This document shows, piece after piece, positions 1 to 6,631 of a DNA stretch of 6,961 nt. The position numbers and the translations under genes are program-made. The DNA comes from Pseudomonadota bacterium (GTDB taxonomy: Bacteria; Myxococcota; Polyangia; Polyangiales; Polyangiaceae): positions 1-6,961 of the forward strand of contig JAEZYO010000500.1 of the NCBI GenBank assembly GCA_023419055.1, given 5' to 3'. The notes beneath the pieces were generated by a model. That model did not search any database. It saw only the letters and a list, made by a program, of their open reading frames with translations, and was not told the origin of the DNA. Each line of letters begins with the position of its first letter. The stretch's first letter is position 1.

Positions 1-1056
1 ACTGCACTCTGTCACTGCGGCGGCGGTGCCATGGGGGCGATGTTCCAGATTGGCGCCCTCGCGGCTCTCGAAGACTCGGTAGACGGCCTCGAGGTCAACG
101 CCTTCGACCTTTACATCGGCAGCGCGAGCGGCGCGAGCGTGGCGGCCTCGCTCGCGGCGGGGTTGCCCGTGCAGCGCATCTACCGCGCGTTCCTGGACCC
201 GGCCGACGTCTACTTCGGGCTCGAGCGCCGCCACCTGCTGCGCATCGATCTGGCCGAGTGGCGCCGCATGCTCGTCTCGGCGCTCTCCGCGGTCAGGCAC
301 GGCGCGGTCAGCCTGGTCTCGCGAGGCGCCGCGCCCCCGCCGAAGGCGTTGTGGGAAGAGCTCGACCGCCTGTACGACTCCATGCCGGCGGGCCTCTTTA
401 CTCTCGAGGGTTACGAGCGCTTCCTCGAAGAGTTCTTCGTGCGCCGCGGCGTCCCGAACACCTTCCACGCCATGCCTCGTCCGCTCCGCATCATGGCGAA
501 CGAGCTCGATTCCGGCGCCGTTTCGCTGTTCGGCGCCGAGGGCACGGAGAGCGTGCCCGTGGCGCGCGCCTGCATCGCCTCCATGGCCATCCCGCCGTTC
601 TTCTCACCGGTGAGGATCGGCGATCGCCACTACATCAACCCTGGCGCGGGCCAGGTGGCGCACCTCGACGTGGCGGTCGCGGCCGGAGCGGAGACCATCG
701 TCGTCGTGAACCCGATGGTGGCGGTGCACGTCGAGACTGTCCCGACTGGGCACGGCCACAAGGAGAGCCTGCGCGACAAGGGCATGATGTGGGTGCTAAA
801 CCAGGCGATCCGCATCGGCATGGGCAGGCTCGTGCGCGAGTCCTGCGATAGGGTGACCGCGTCCGGCAAGGCTCAGGTGATCTTGATCGAGCCGGCGCCC
901 GAGGACGGCATCCTCTTCATGTACAACCCGGCGAGCTTCGAGGCGCGTCGTAAGCTGCTCGAGTACGCGTACCGGCACACCCGGGCGCGCGTGGCGGAGG
1001 CGCTCGGCACCGCGGGTTCGGTGTTCGAGCGCTCCGGGTGGAGGCCTCGCGCTTGA
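1..1056 (+). CDS. Patatin-like phospholipase family protein (5' end outside window; catalytic Asp apparently replaced)
   Basis: The reading frame is open from base 1 to the TGA at 1054-1056, giving 351 codons in the window. The true start probably lies just upstream, because the Gly-rich oxyanion-hole motif GGGAMG (about 19-36) is normally preceded by a short N-terminal beta strand. The Met at 31 lies inside that motif and is unlikely to be the start. The nucleophile elbow G-S-A-S-G is at 118-132, with Ser at 127-129. Patatins are Ser-Asp dyad lipid acyl hydrolases, and the Asp normally sits in a D-G-G/A motif. Here the matching segment, after H-Y-I and before the conserved A-H-L-D-V-A stretch, reads N-P-G-A-G (637-651), so Asp is replaced by Asn and Gly by Pro. 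The rest of the fold, including the V-V-V-N-P strand near 700-714, looks intact. It may be a weak enzyme, a lipid-binding pseudoenzyme, or a variant using another acid. Family assignment is strong; the loss of activity is inference. The downstream lipoprotein gene overlaps its last codons. Confidence 0.9.
   Translation, partial: TALCHCGGGAMGAMFQIGALAALEDSVDGLEVNAFDLYIGSASGASVAASLAAGLPVQRIYRAFLDPADVYFGLERRHLLRIDLAEWRRMLVSALSAVRHGAVSLVSRGAAPPPKALWEELDRLYDSMPAGLFTLEGYERFLEEFFVRRGVPNTFHAMPRPLRIMANELDSGAVSLFGAEGTESVPVARACIASMAIPPFFSPVRIGDRHYINPGAGQVAHLDVAVAAGAETIVVVNPMVAVHVETVPTGHGHKESLRDKGMMWVLNQAIRIGMGRLVRESCDRVTASGKAQVILIEPAPEDGILFMYNPASFEARRKLLEYAYRHTRARVAEALGTAGSVFERSGWRPRA
1040..1044 (+). 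promoter_or_regulatory. Shine-Dalgarno site deciding the TTG start of the Tudor-like lipoprotein
   Basis: GGAGG lies inside the last codons of the patatin gene, 8 nt upstream of TTG 1053, which is ideal spacing. It overlaps the alternative GTG start at 1038-1040, so it cannot serve that codon. It supports reinitiation after the patatin TGA (TTGA overlap). Confidence 0.6.
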
Positions 1057-1604
1057 GCCTTCGAGCGCTCGCCTGGCCGCTCTTGTGCCTGGCTCTGCTC
1101 TCCGGAGGGTGCAGCCAGCCGTACAAGGTCGGCGACTACGTCCTCGTCGAGTGGGAGGAAGGCAAGCTTTACCCGGCGTACATCACCGAGGTGACGAAGT
1201 CGCGCTACCGAGTGCACTTCGAAGGCTACGATTCGCGCTGGGACGACGATTTCGGCATCGACCGCATCAAGGGGCGCGTGGAGGGTCCGGTCGTCCCTCC
1301 TCCTCCACCCGAGAAGGTCGCGCGGGCCTCTCGCCCTGCCGCCGCGGCTGCAGCCGCAGCCGCAGAAAAGGCGAACGCCGCGGACGGTGGCGTCCCGAGT
1401 CCGAGCTCGGTGGGGTCGGTAGCGCTGGCGGTAAATCAGTTCAAGCCGGGGGATCGCGTGCGCGTCACCTGGCGCGGCTCGATCTATTCGGCGGTCGTGC
1501 TCGAGATCGTCGCCCAAGATCGGGTGCTCTTGCACTACGAGGGACACGAGAACGTGTGGGACGAGGTCGTTCAGATCGAGCGCATCGTGAGCCGCAGGCA
1601 GTAG
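1053..1604 (+). CDS. Lipoprotein with two Tudor/chromo-barrel-like modules
   Basis: The protein is 183 aa if it starts at TTG 1053, or 188 aa if it starts at GTG 1038. I prefer TTG because a GGAGG at 1040-1044 sits 8 nt before it and the codon overlaps the patatin stop (TTGA), a coupling arrangement; GTG 1038 has no good ribosome site. A short basic N-terminus and hydrophobic stretch (A-L-A-W-P-L-L-C-L-A-L-L) end in L-S-G-G-C, a lipobox with lipid Cys at residue 20. Two similar modules follow, at about residues 24-75 and 129-183. Each starts G-D-[YR]-V and carries the signature H-[FY]-E-G-x4-W-D (residues 55-64 and 161-170), which resembles chromo-barrel, Tudor-knot and agenet folds. The linker holds a Pro run and nine consecutive Ala (96-104). 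In eukaryotes such folds read histone marks; here an envelope role in binding a peptide or polymer is more plausible, but the ligand is unknown. The fold assignment rests on motif resemblance only. Confidence 0.85.
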   Translation: MSLRALAWPLLCLALLSGGCSQPYKVGDYVLVEWEEGKLYPAYITEVTKSRYRVHFEGYDSRWDDDFGIDRIKGRVEGPVVPPPPPEKVARASRPAAAAAAAAAEKANAADGGVPSPSSVGSVALAVNQFKPGDRVRVTWRGSIYSAVVLEIVAQDRVLLHYEGHENVWDEVVQIERIVSRRQ

Positions 1605-1612
1605 CGGGAGCG

Positions 1613-2293
1613 TCAGCGATCGAGCCTCTGGGCCCAGCCTTCGCAGAAGCCGCAGGTATCCTTCAGAAACGGAGCGACGTCGCCCCGCTGCGCGGTGAGC
1701 GCCAGGCACTCGTGATGAAGCCGCACGAGGAGCGGCATCATCAGCGCACCTACGGGGTGGCTCGGACCGAGCTCGTCGAGCTCCGTCAACGCTCCTCGAA
1801 GGGACGCTCCGCTACCGAGCAATCGAAGCAAGAGGGTGTCCAGCGTGCGCGGTAGCTCGTTCGGCACCACCAGGTGCATCCCGTAAGCGAGCGGAGCCGC
1901 GTAGACGCCGCGCGGAAAAGCGCGCGCGGGCTCGAGCGAAAACTTGGACCAAGCCGCGTTCGGCCGGTGTGCGCACAGGATCCAGAGCAAGGGCTCGTCC
2001 GCGCGGGGCGACCAGCTCGCACGGCGGCGCAGCTCGAAGGCCTTGTCCAAGCTCGCGAGCAGCTCCGGGATTGAAGGCGCGCGATGGAAGAACTCGAAGG
2101 CACACGGCCCCTGAACGAGGAATCGGCGCACGAGCCCGAACCGTAGAGGCTCCTCCAGGCGGTCGGGGTCGGGCTCGCAGAACAGAGCCACGCGCTCGCC
2201 GCCGACCCGACGATTTTCCACGAGAGAGCGGCATCCGTCTCGAAGCGCCCGCACCAACGCCTCGCGGGCGAGGCGACCGTAGACCCATTCCAT
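1613..2293 (-). CDS. Conserved hypothetical protein (myxobacterial-type, 226 aa)
   Basis: The start chosen is ATG 2293-2291 (M-E-W-V-Y), where the protein-like sequence begins; the open frame continues much further upstream but there it is an Arg-rich shadow of the neighbouring gene. A run of seven G lies just before the start, too close to be a clear ribosome site. The protein is soluble, with no signal peptide or membrane segment. Recognisable segments are D-P-D-R (42-45), R-F-G-L-V-R-R (51-57), F-E-F-F-H (66-70), L-L-W-I-L (102-106) and L-P-R-T-L-D-T-L-L-L-R-L-L-G (147-160). This pattern resembles a hypothetical family I know from myxobacteria and similar bacteria, sometimes likened to Rpn/PD-(D/E)XK-type proteins. 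That link is from memory, and no nuclease motif is clearly visible. A C-G-F-C pair (214-217) near the C-terminus is unexplained. The gene lies 50 nt after the DUF1501 gene and may be the last gene of that operon. Its function is unknown. Confidence 0.75.
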   Translation of the reverse strand: MEWVYGRLAREALVRALRDGCRSLVENRRVGGERVALFCEPDPDRLEEPLRFGLVRRFLVQGPCAFEFFHRAPSIPELLASLDKAFELRRRASWSPRADEPLLWILCAHRPNAAWSKFSLEPARAFPRGVYAAPLAYGMHLVVPNELPRTLDTLLLRLLGSGASLRGALTELDELGPSHPVGALMMPLLVRLHHECLALTAQRGDVAPFLKDTCGFCEGWAQRLDR

Positions 2294-2343
2294 CACCCCC
2301 CCGGTCGGATCGAAGGGGCAGCCAGTTGCGTGAAAAATGAACG

Positions 2344-3678
2344 CTAGCCGAAGATTGGCAGAGTTTCGTGGGGTAGCGGGAAGCCAGCTCCTTGATCGTC
2401 GATGCCCGCCAGCGCGCGAAGTGCGTGATGAACGTGCTGAGGCCTGAGCTTCACCGCTTCCGGACCCTCCACGCCGTCCACCACCTCGAACGTCCCGGGA
2501 ACCACGAGCCTCGCTCGCTGCTCTTCGGTAGTGGCGCCGATGACTCGACCGCCTGCAATGCCTGGACCCATGGCAAACATGCTCGTGATAGGCCAGTGAT
2601 CCTTGCCGGCGCCGGCGCCGTCCCCGTTGTAGAACGGGCCACGCCCGAAATCGGAGGCAGCGAGCACGATGAGCTGTCCGTCGATGCCGGCCTTCTTCGC
2701 TTCCTCCATGAGAAAGTCGATCCCCCAGAGGAGCATGGCAAGGACCTTCGATTGGTCGCGATCGTGGTTCGAATGAGTGTCGAAGCCGCCGAGGTTCAGG
2801 TTGGCGCTCGCCGCGAGTCCAGCCTTGAAGGCTGCGACCGCGAGCTGTGCCTGCTGCGCGAAGCCCTGCAACCCGCCGAGTTGCCCCGGAACGCTGACGA
2901 GCTCCTCCGGGAGCTGGATTTGCCCGACCTCCCAATCGTGTTCGCGCGCCGAGAACAACTGGCTCATCGAGCGCTCGAGGCGAGGCAGATGCTGCTTCTC
3001 GAGCGCGCTCGCGAGCCGCTCGCCCTGGGCCGCCCGGATGCGCTCGTAGGTGCTCGAGGCGTGGAACTGGCTTAAGTTTTCGGCGTTGTTCGGTTCAGTG
3101 CGGTTGATGGCAGCGAGCTTCTTCATGCTGTCGGCGCTCGCCACGCGCGTTAGCGGAATGATCCCCGCGGTGGTGTCGTAGCCGCCCGCGCTGACGTAAG
3201 CCATCGGCTTGTCTGAAGCCCACTTCGACGCGACGAGCGCGCCGATCGAGGGGTACCCTTCCGTGAGCTGGCCGCTCCACATGGCTCGGCTGCCGGCGTC
3301 GTGATTGTTGGTCGACGTGTCGATGCCGTTCACCACGGTGAGCCGGCTCGCGTACTTCTCGAGGAAGGCCGCGTTCGACATCAGATACGCTTCCAGCCCG
3401 AGCGTCTCGTCGAGACCGAAGGCCGCCGGATCGACCGGGATGTCGGCGTACGAGATGCCGCCAATCTGCCCCACGCTCGTGTAACGGCGGTTCTGCTCGA
3501 GATCGTCGAGCACGGGGTTGAAGAGGAAGGTCGGGTCCCAGCCACCGGCGGCGTTGACCTGAACCCAGTACGGGCCCGCGTATCCCTGTGATTGTGCGCG
3601 AGCAGAACGAGCGGACCACGGGGCCGAGACGCCGAGACCGGCGGCGGCGGCGAGTTGCAGGAAGTTACGGCGTTTCAT
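2344..3678 (-). CDS. DUF1501 family protein, Tat-exported
   Basis: The 444-aa protein starts at ATG 3678-3676 with a GGAG 5 nt upstream (minus strand), 10 nt after the stop of the haem lipoprotein gene; a longer in-frame N-terminus would overlap that gene and lacks sense. Residues 3-8 are R-R-N-F-L-Q, a twin-arginine motif, followed by an Ala-rich hydrophobic stretch and a likely cleavage site A-R-A after residue 28. Tat export implies folding in the cytoplasm, often with a bound metal. Family motifs in order are G-G-W-D (45-48), N-N-H-D-A-G-S-R (124-131), G-G-F-D-T-H (297-302), S-D-F-G-R (342-346) and G-K-D-H-W-P (358-363). These are typical of DUF1501, which is placed near the alkaline phosphatase/sulfatase superfamily; the conserved Asp/His residues are candidate metal ligands. 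The reaction is not established. The tight linkage to a cytochrome-type lipoprotein suggests the two act together in the periplasm. Confidence 0.92.
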   Translation of the reverse strand: MKRRNFLQLAAAAGLGVSAPWSARSARAQSQGYAGPYWVQVNAAGGWDPTFLFNPVLDDLEQNRRYTSVGQIGGISYADIPVDPAAFGLDETLGLEAYLMSNAAFLEKYASRLTVVNGIDTSTNNHDAGSRAMWSGQLTEGYPSIGALVASKWASDKPMAYVSAGGYDTTAGIIPLTRVASADSMKKLAAINRTEPNNAENLSQFHASSTYERIRAAQGERLASALEKQHLPRLERSMSQLFSAREHDWEVGQIQLPEELVSVPGQLGGLQGFAQQAQLAVAAFKAGLAASANLNLGGFDTHSNHDRDQSKVLAMLLWGIDFLMEEAKKAGIDGQLIVLAASDFGRGPFYNGDGAGAGKDHWPITSMFAMGPGIAGGRVIGATTEEQRARLVVPGTFEVVDGVEGPEAVKLRPQHVHHALRALAGIDDQGAGFPLPHETLPIFG

Positions 3679-3688
3679 CGCGACTCCA

Positions 3689-6025
3689 TCACTCGTAGAT
3701 GAACTTGTAGTCGGCCAAGAGGTACGTGATGACCGCCATCCAGGAGCGGACCACGTAGTTTTCGTCCTTTTCGAGTCGCTCACCTTCGGGGAGCTCCTCG
3801 CCGGTGAGCGCGTTCCAGCGACCGCGGCACTGCCAAACCAAGCTGTCGGACTCTTCCTTGGAGACCACCTTGGCTTGTCCTTCGTTCCACGTGTCGAGGA
3901 AGAGCTGGTACGTGCGCGCGAGCTCCGGATCGTCCAACGCGAGATCTTCGCCGAGGACTCTCGAGTGCAGATACTGGATGTTCTGTTTGATGGCGTTCAC
4001 GCCGTCACCCGCGGGGACGGTCGTGACCTCGACGTAGGGGAAGAGCTTGCGCTCCGCGAGCGGTCTCGAGATATCCCACGCGGTGGAGCCGCACGAGACC
4101 TCGTTCGCCATGCGCCACATCACGCTCGCCATGATGCCGTTCGGCGACGTCAAGCGTTGCGTGACCGTGTCCGAGTCGATGCCGCCGTAGAGGATGCGAT
4201 AGTCGCTCGTCAGCCAGTCCCGCGAGTCCCAGCCACGCTTCCAGCGCAAGCCGGTGACGGCCTCGATCTTGCGCGAGAGGAGCTCGGGCGTGCTCAGCCG
4301 ACCGGTCCCGAGCTCCGACAACTCGATCGTTCGCTCCGGCGAGAGCGGGCCTATGGCGTTCGTTGCCCGGTAGTAGGGAGAGAGCAGGATGTCTCGAATC
4401 ACGAACTTCAGGTTGAAGTTCGCGGCCACGAAGGCGCTGCCCGTCTGCTGGAAGAACTGGTCCTGGACCTCCCAGGCCAAGAGCTTCTGCTTGTAGTCGC
4501 TCGCGCTCGAATCGGCCGGGAAATCCATCGGCGCGCGTCCTACCAGCGCGCGGTACAGGGTCGTTACGGTGGAGTAGACGAAGCGCGGATCTTCGGCGAT
4601 GCGCTGGCCGAGCCAGGCCTGAGCATAGTCGTAGTCGGGAAGCGTCATCTCTTCCTTGCCGAACCCGGGCGGGAACATCTCGGCGTGCCACTCACGCTTC
4701 GGCTCGTAGCGTTCCTGATCGTAGTCGCTGTATTTCTGAAAGGCGCCGGCGACCGGATCGATCAGTTTGTGGCACGACGAGCAGCTCGGATCTTCGCGCG
4801 TCGGGTTCGCGTAGCGGGTCGATGCCGTCGGATCGAGCGGCCGCTCGCCGATGCGGAGAATGTCGGTCGCCAGGAACAGCTTGAACACCATCCGCGCGCG
4901 ATGACGATTGCGGTTCGTCGGCGTGGTGGGGAAGCGGTTCATGAACATCGGCGAGGTGAGGAGGCCCGCCTGCGGATACGTGGAATATCCGCCGTTTTCG
5001 TCGACGTACCAGATCTGCGCCTCGACCCACTCGTTCTCGTTCGTGGGATCTTGGAAGGACGCGTCCGTGTTGTAGATTCCGGCCGAAAACGGGTTCACGA
5101 TCGTGTACGGCGCCGTGACGATCTCGGTGAACGGACGGTCGTTCCTGACCACGTAGCTGATGAGCTCGAGCGGCTCGCGCGCGACGGCCCGGTTGGTCTT
5201 CTCGCGCTCCTCGTCGGTCAGCGTGTCGTAGGCGTCATCCTTGACCTTCGGCCAGTACTCCTCGTTGAGGAGGTTGATCGCGTAGCCGTTGTAACCCAGG
5301 TAACGATCGGTCAAGAGGTCGTCGTTGTAGATCTCCTTCAGGCGCGTGAAGAAGGCGGGGTCCCTCATCAGCGCCTCGAGCGCGCCGGCGAGGGCACTTT
5401 CACCCCCGGACGAGACGACCGCAAGCTCGTCCGCCGCCGGCAAGCGACCGAGCAGGTGAAGCGTAGCCTTTCTGAGCGTTCCGGCCGCGTCGAGCAAGGT
5501 CACGTCGCTGAAAGAGCCGGCGGTCACCGCGTCCGCGCACGGATCCCCCGCTTGGAGTCGCGCGACCAGCGTGCTGAGGATCTCGTACTCCTCGCTCCCT
5601 TCTTCGAGCTGAGTCCCGCCGCCGTGGTCGAGCTCACCGAGCGGCTTTCGGAGCAGGATCGACTTGTCGTCGTACTCCGTGCGCGCCAGGGTCTCGAGCG
5701 TCGCGAGGTTCGCCTCCAAGAAGCCCGGATACGCGGGCGGCAGCAAAATGAAATCAGCCCCCTGGTTCACGGCGATGCCGTCAGGGGAGTGACAGTCGAC
5801 GCAGGTGCTCTGCATCACCTTCGCCCAGACCCGCTCGGCGAAGAACCTGCCATTCGAGAGGCACTGACCGTTCTCGTCGAGCGGCGGATCCTGGCTCCCG
5901 GGCGAGCCAATTTCGGCAGAACAGGCCGCGCTGAGCAGCGCTCCGCTCGCGATCAGCGCAAGCAGGGAGGCGTGCAAACCGCCGGGATCTCGAGAAACAC
6001 GCAGACAATCGGGCGCGGATTTCAT
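3689..6025 (-). CDS. Two-haem cytochrome-type lipoprotein (DUF1549/DUF1588-like)
   Basis: The 778-aa protein starts at ATG 6025-6023 with a GAGG 7 nt upstream (minus strand). An N-terminal signal ends in L-S-A-A-C (31-35), a clear lipobox, so the protein is predicted to be lipid-anchored outside the inner membrane. The first c-type haem site is C75-V-D-C-H79, in a region like planctomycete-type cytochrome domains (roughly 55-165). Residues about 180-300 resemble DUF1549 (L-L-G-R-L-P then D-P-A-F-F). A second site, C415-S-S-C-H419, follows R-x-R-M-V-F-K-L-F-L and precedes K-L-I-D-P-V-A-G-A-F, the pattern of DUF1588-type segments. The C-terminal 350 residues have no motif I can name, though 520-555 resembles the end of DUF1585/1592-type proteins. 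A role in electron transfer coupled to oxidation or processing of an extracellular substrate is inference. It is the first gene of a minus-strand cluster with the DUF1501 gene 10 nt downstream. Domain boundaries are approximate. Confidence 0.88.
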   Translation of the reverse strand: MKSAPDCLRVSRDPGGLHASLLALIASGALLSAACSAEIGSPGSQDPPLDENGQCLSNGRFFAERVWAKVMQSTCVDCHSPDGIAVNQGADFILLPPAYPGFLEANLATLETLARTEYDDKSILLRKPLGELDHGGGTQLEEGSEEYEILSTLVARLQAGDPCADAVTAGSFSDVTLLDAAGTLRKATLHLLGRLPAADELAVVSSGGESALAGALEALMRDPAFFTRLKEIYNDDLLTDRYLGYNGYAINLLNEEYWPKVKDDAYDTLTDEEREKTNRAVAREPLELISYVVRNDRPFTEIVTAPYTIVNPFSAGIYNTDASFQDPTNENEWVEAQIWYVDENGGYSTYPQAGLLTSPMFMNRFPTTPTNRNRHRARMVFKLFLATDILRIGERPLDPTASTRYANPTREDPSCSSCHKLIDPVAGAFQKYSDYDQERYEPKREWHAEMFPPGFGKEEMTLPDYDYAQAWLGQRIAEDPRFVYSTVTTLYRALVGRAPMDFPADSSASDYKQKLLAWEVQDQFFQQTGSAFVAANFNLKFVIRDILLSPYYRATNAIGPLSPERTIELSELGTGRLSTPELLSRKIEAVTGLRWKRGWDSRDWLTSDYRILYGGIDSDTVTQRLTSPNGIMASVMWRMANEVSCGSTAWDISRPLAERKLFPYVEVTTVPAGDGVNAIKQNIQYLHSRVLGEDLALDDPELARTYQLFLDTWNEGQAKVVSKEESDSLVWQCRGRWNALTGEELPEGERLEKDENYVVRSWMAVITYLLADYKFIYE

Positions 6026-6211
6026 GCGCTCACCTCGGGTTCGCGTCCGAGTCTAACCCGATCGAATCGCAACCGTGTCGACAATCTGACAGCATTGGGA
6101 GCCATTTCGTACCGTAGTGGGGGCATCACCCCTGAGCGGGGCCGCGACACCACGACGGGGTGGGACAGCGGAGCACCTCGCCCCCGTGAGAAAGCTTGCC
6201 GGCCCTAAACG

Positions 6212-6225
6212 GTTTGAGTTCAAAC
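6212..6225. promoter_or_regulatory. Operator-like palindrome GTTTGA-GT-TCAAAC
   Basis: A perfect 6-bp inverted repeat with a 2-nt centre lies in a locally A/T-rich patch of the divergent spacer, about 190 bp from the haem lipoprotein start. This size and symmetry fit a dimeric repressor site. It occurs once here and no promoter elements can be placed next to it with confidence, so the role is inference. Confidence 0.3.
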
Positions 6226-6502
6226 TAAATCGTTTCGATTCGCGCGAGAGGCGCTCGGCGTTGCTCCGATCCCGACGATGGGGGACGACTGCCACGATCG
6301 TGCAGGAGCAAGACGAGTGCACCGAGATCGGCGTGCTCGTGCGCCAGTCGGAGTCGAAAGAGACACAGACGAGTCTCACTGGTCGGCGAGCCGAGCTCGT
6401 TTGCGGATCGGGTGGCGGGGCTCGACTCGATACGCCCGTGCTGGATCGACGATTTCGATTTCTTAACGCAACTGGCTGAGAGCTCGAGCCGACCTCACTC
6501 GT

Positions 6503-6523
6503 AGCGGCGCTTTTTATGCCGCT
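6503..6523. repeat. Short hairpin with T-rich loop
   Basis: AGCGGC (6503-6508) and GCCGCT (6518-6523) form a 6-bp stem around a 9-nt loop containing five T. The T run is in the loop rather than after the stem, so it is not a standard intrinsic terminator. It directly adjoins the longer hairpin and the two share bases 6522-6523. Confidence 0.4.
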
Positions 6524-6568
6524 TTGGAACCGGTCCCAGTACCGAGAGCAGGACCGGTTCCGGGAAAG
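6522..6568. repeat. Long perfect inverted repeat (11-bp arms, 14-nt loop)
   Basis: GGAACCGGTCC (6526-6536) and GGACCGGTTCC (6551-6561) are exact reverse complements separated by 14 nt. Four more pairs, CTTT (6522-6525) with AAAG (6565-6568), extend the stem if a 3-nt bulge (6562-6564) is allowed. No T run follows on either strand, so it is unlikely to be a Rho-independent terminator. It could be an RNA structure in the leader of the gene at 6680, a small-RNA element, a protein-binding site, or a repeat of a genome-wide family. I see only one copy in this window. Confidence 0.75.
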
Positions 6569-6575
6569 GCATGAG

Positions 6576-6596
6576 CTTCGATGACTTCGATATCGA
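6576..6596. promoter_or_regulatory. Repeated CTTCGAT with TCGATATCGA palindrome
   Basis: CTTCGAT occurs at 6576-6582 and 6585-6591, 9 bp apart, and the second copy forms half of the perfect 10-bp palindrome TCGATATCGA (6587-6596). It is located about 85 bp before the lipoprotein start at 6680 and upstream of the possible -35, so it could bind a regulator. The evidence is symmetry and position only. Confidence 0.25.
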
Positions 6597-6625
6597 TGAA
6601 TCCAGAGAAAACCAGGGGCTTTGAA

Positions 6626-6631
6626 TTGACT
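6626..6631 (+). promoter_or_regulatory. Possible -35 element (TTGACT) of the lipoprotein gene
   Basis: TTGACT matches the housekeeping -35 consensus at five of six positions and lies about 50 bp before ATG 6680. No good -10 hexamer sits 16-18 nt downstream (the best is GATCGA-like at 6648-6653), so this is a weak candidate. Confidence 0.25.

Noticed and set aside
1628..1637. CTGGGCCCAG palindrome near the tail-to-tail junction as a terminator
   Set aside because: It has no loop and no T run, and it lies within the coding end of the minus-strand gene.
2294..2935. N-terminal extension of the 226-aa minus-strand gene into the DUF1501 region
   Set aside because: The extra 214 codons are Arg/Gly/Ser-rich and lie in a wrong frame of the DUF1501 gene; recognisable protein begins at M-E-W-V-Y.
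3679..3783. Longer N-terminus of the DUF1501 protein overlapping the haem lipoprotein gene
   Set aside because: It would bury the Tat motif R-R-N-F-L-Q 38 residues inside; ATG 3678 has a GGAG at good spacing.
6119..6141. Alternating G-run/C-run/G-run that could fold as alternative hairpins
   Set aside because: Stems of only four pairs are expected by chance in this base composition.
3875..6208. A 777-codon open frame on the + strand opposite the haem lipoprotein gene
   Set aside because: Its translation is Arg/Val/Glu-rich with no family motif, and it mirrors the codon bias of the high-GC gene on the other strand, whose CxxCH motifs and lipobox are clear. It is an antisense shadow.
6117..6479. 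120-codon + strand frame in the divergent spacer
   Set aside because: No ribosome site, no recognisable motif, Arg/Ser-rich translation, and an overlapping minus-strand frame of similar length; both look like chance frames in GC-rich DNA.
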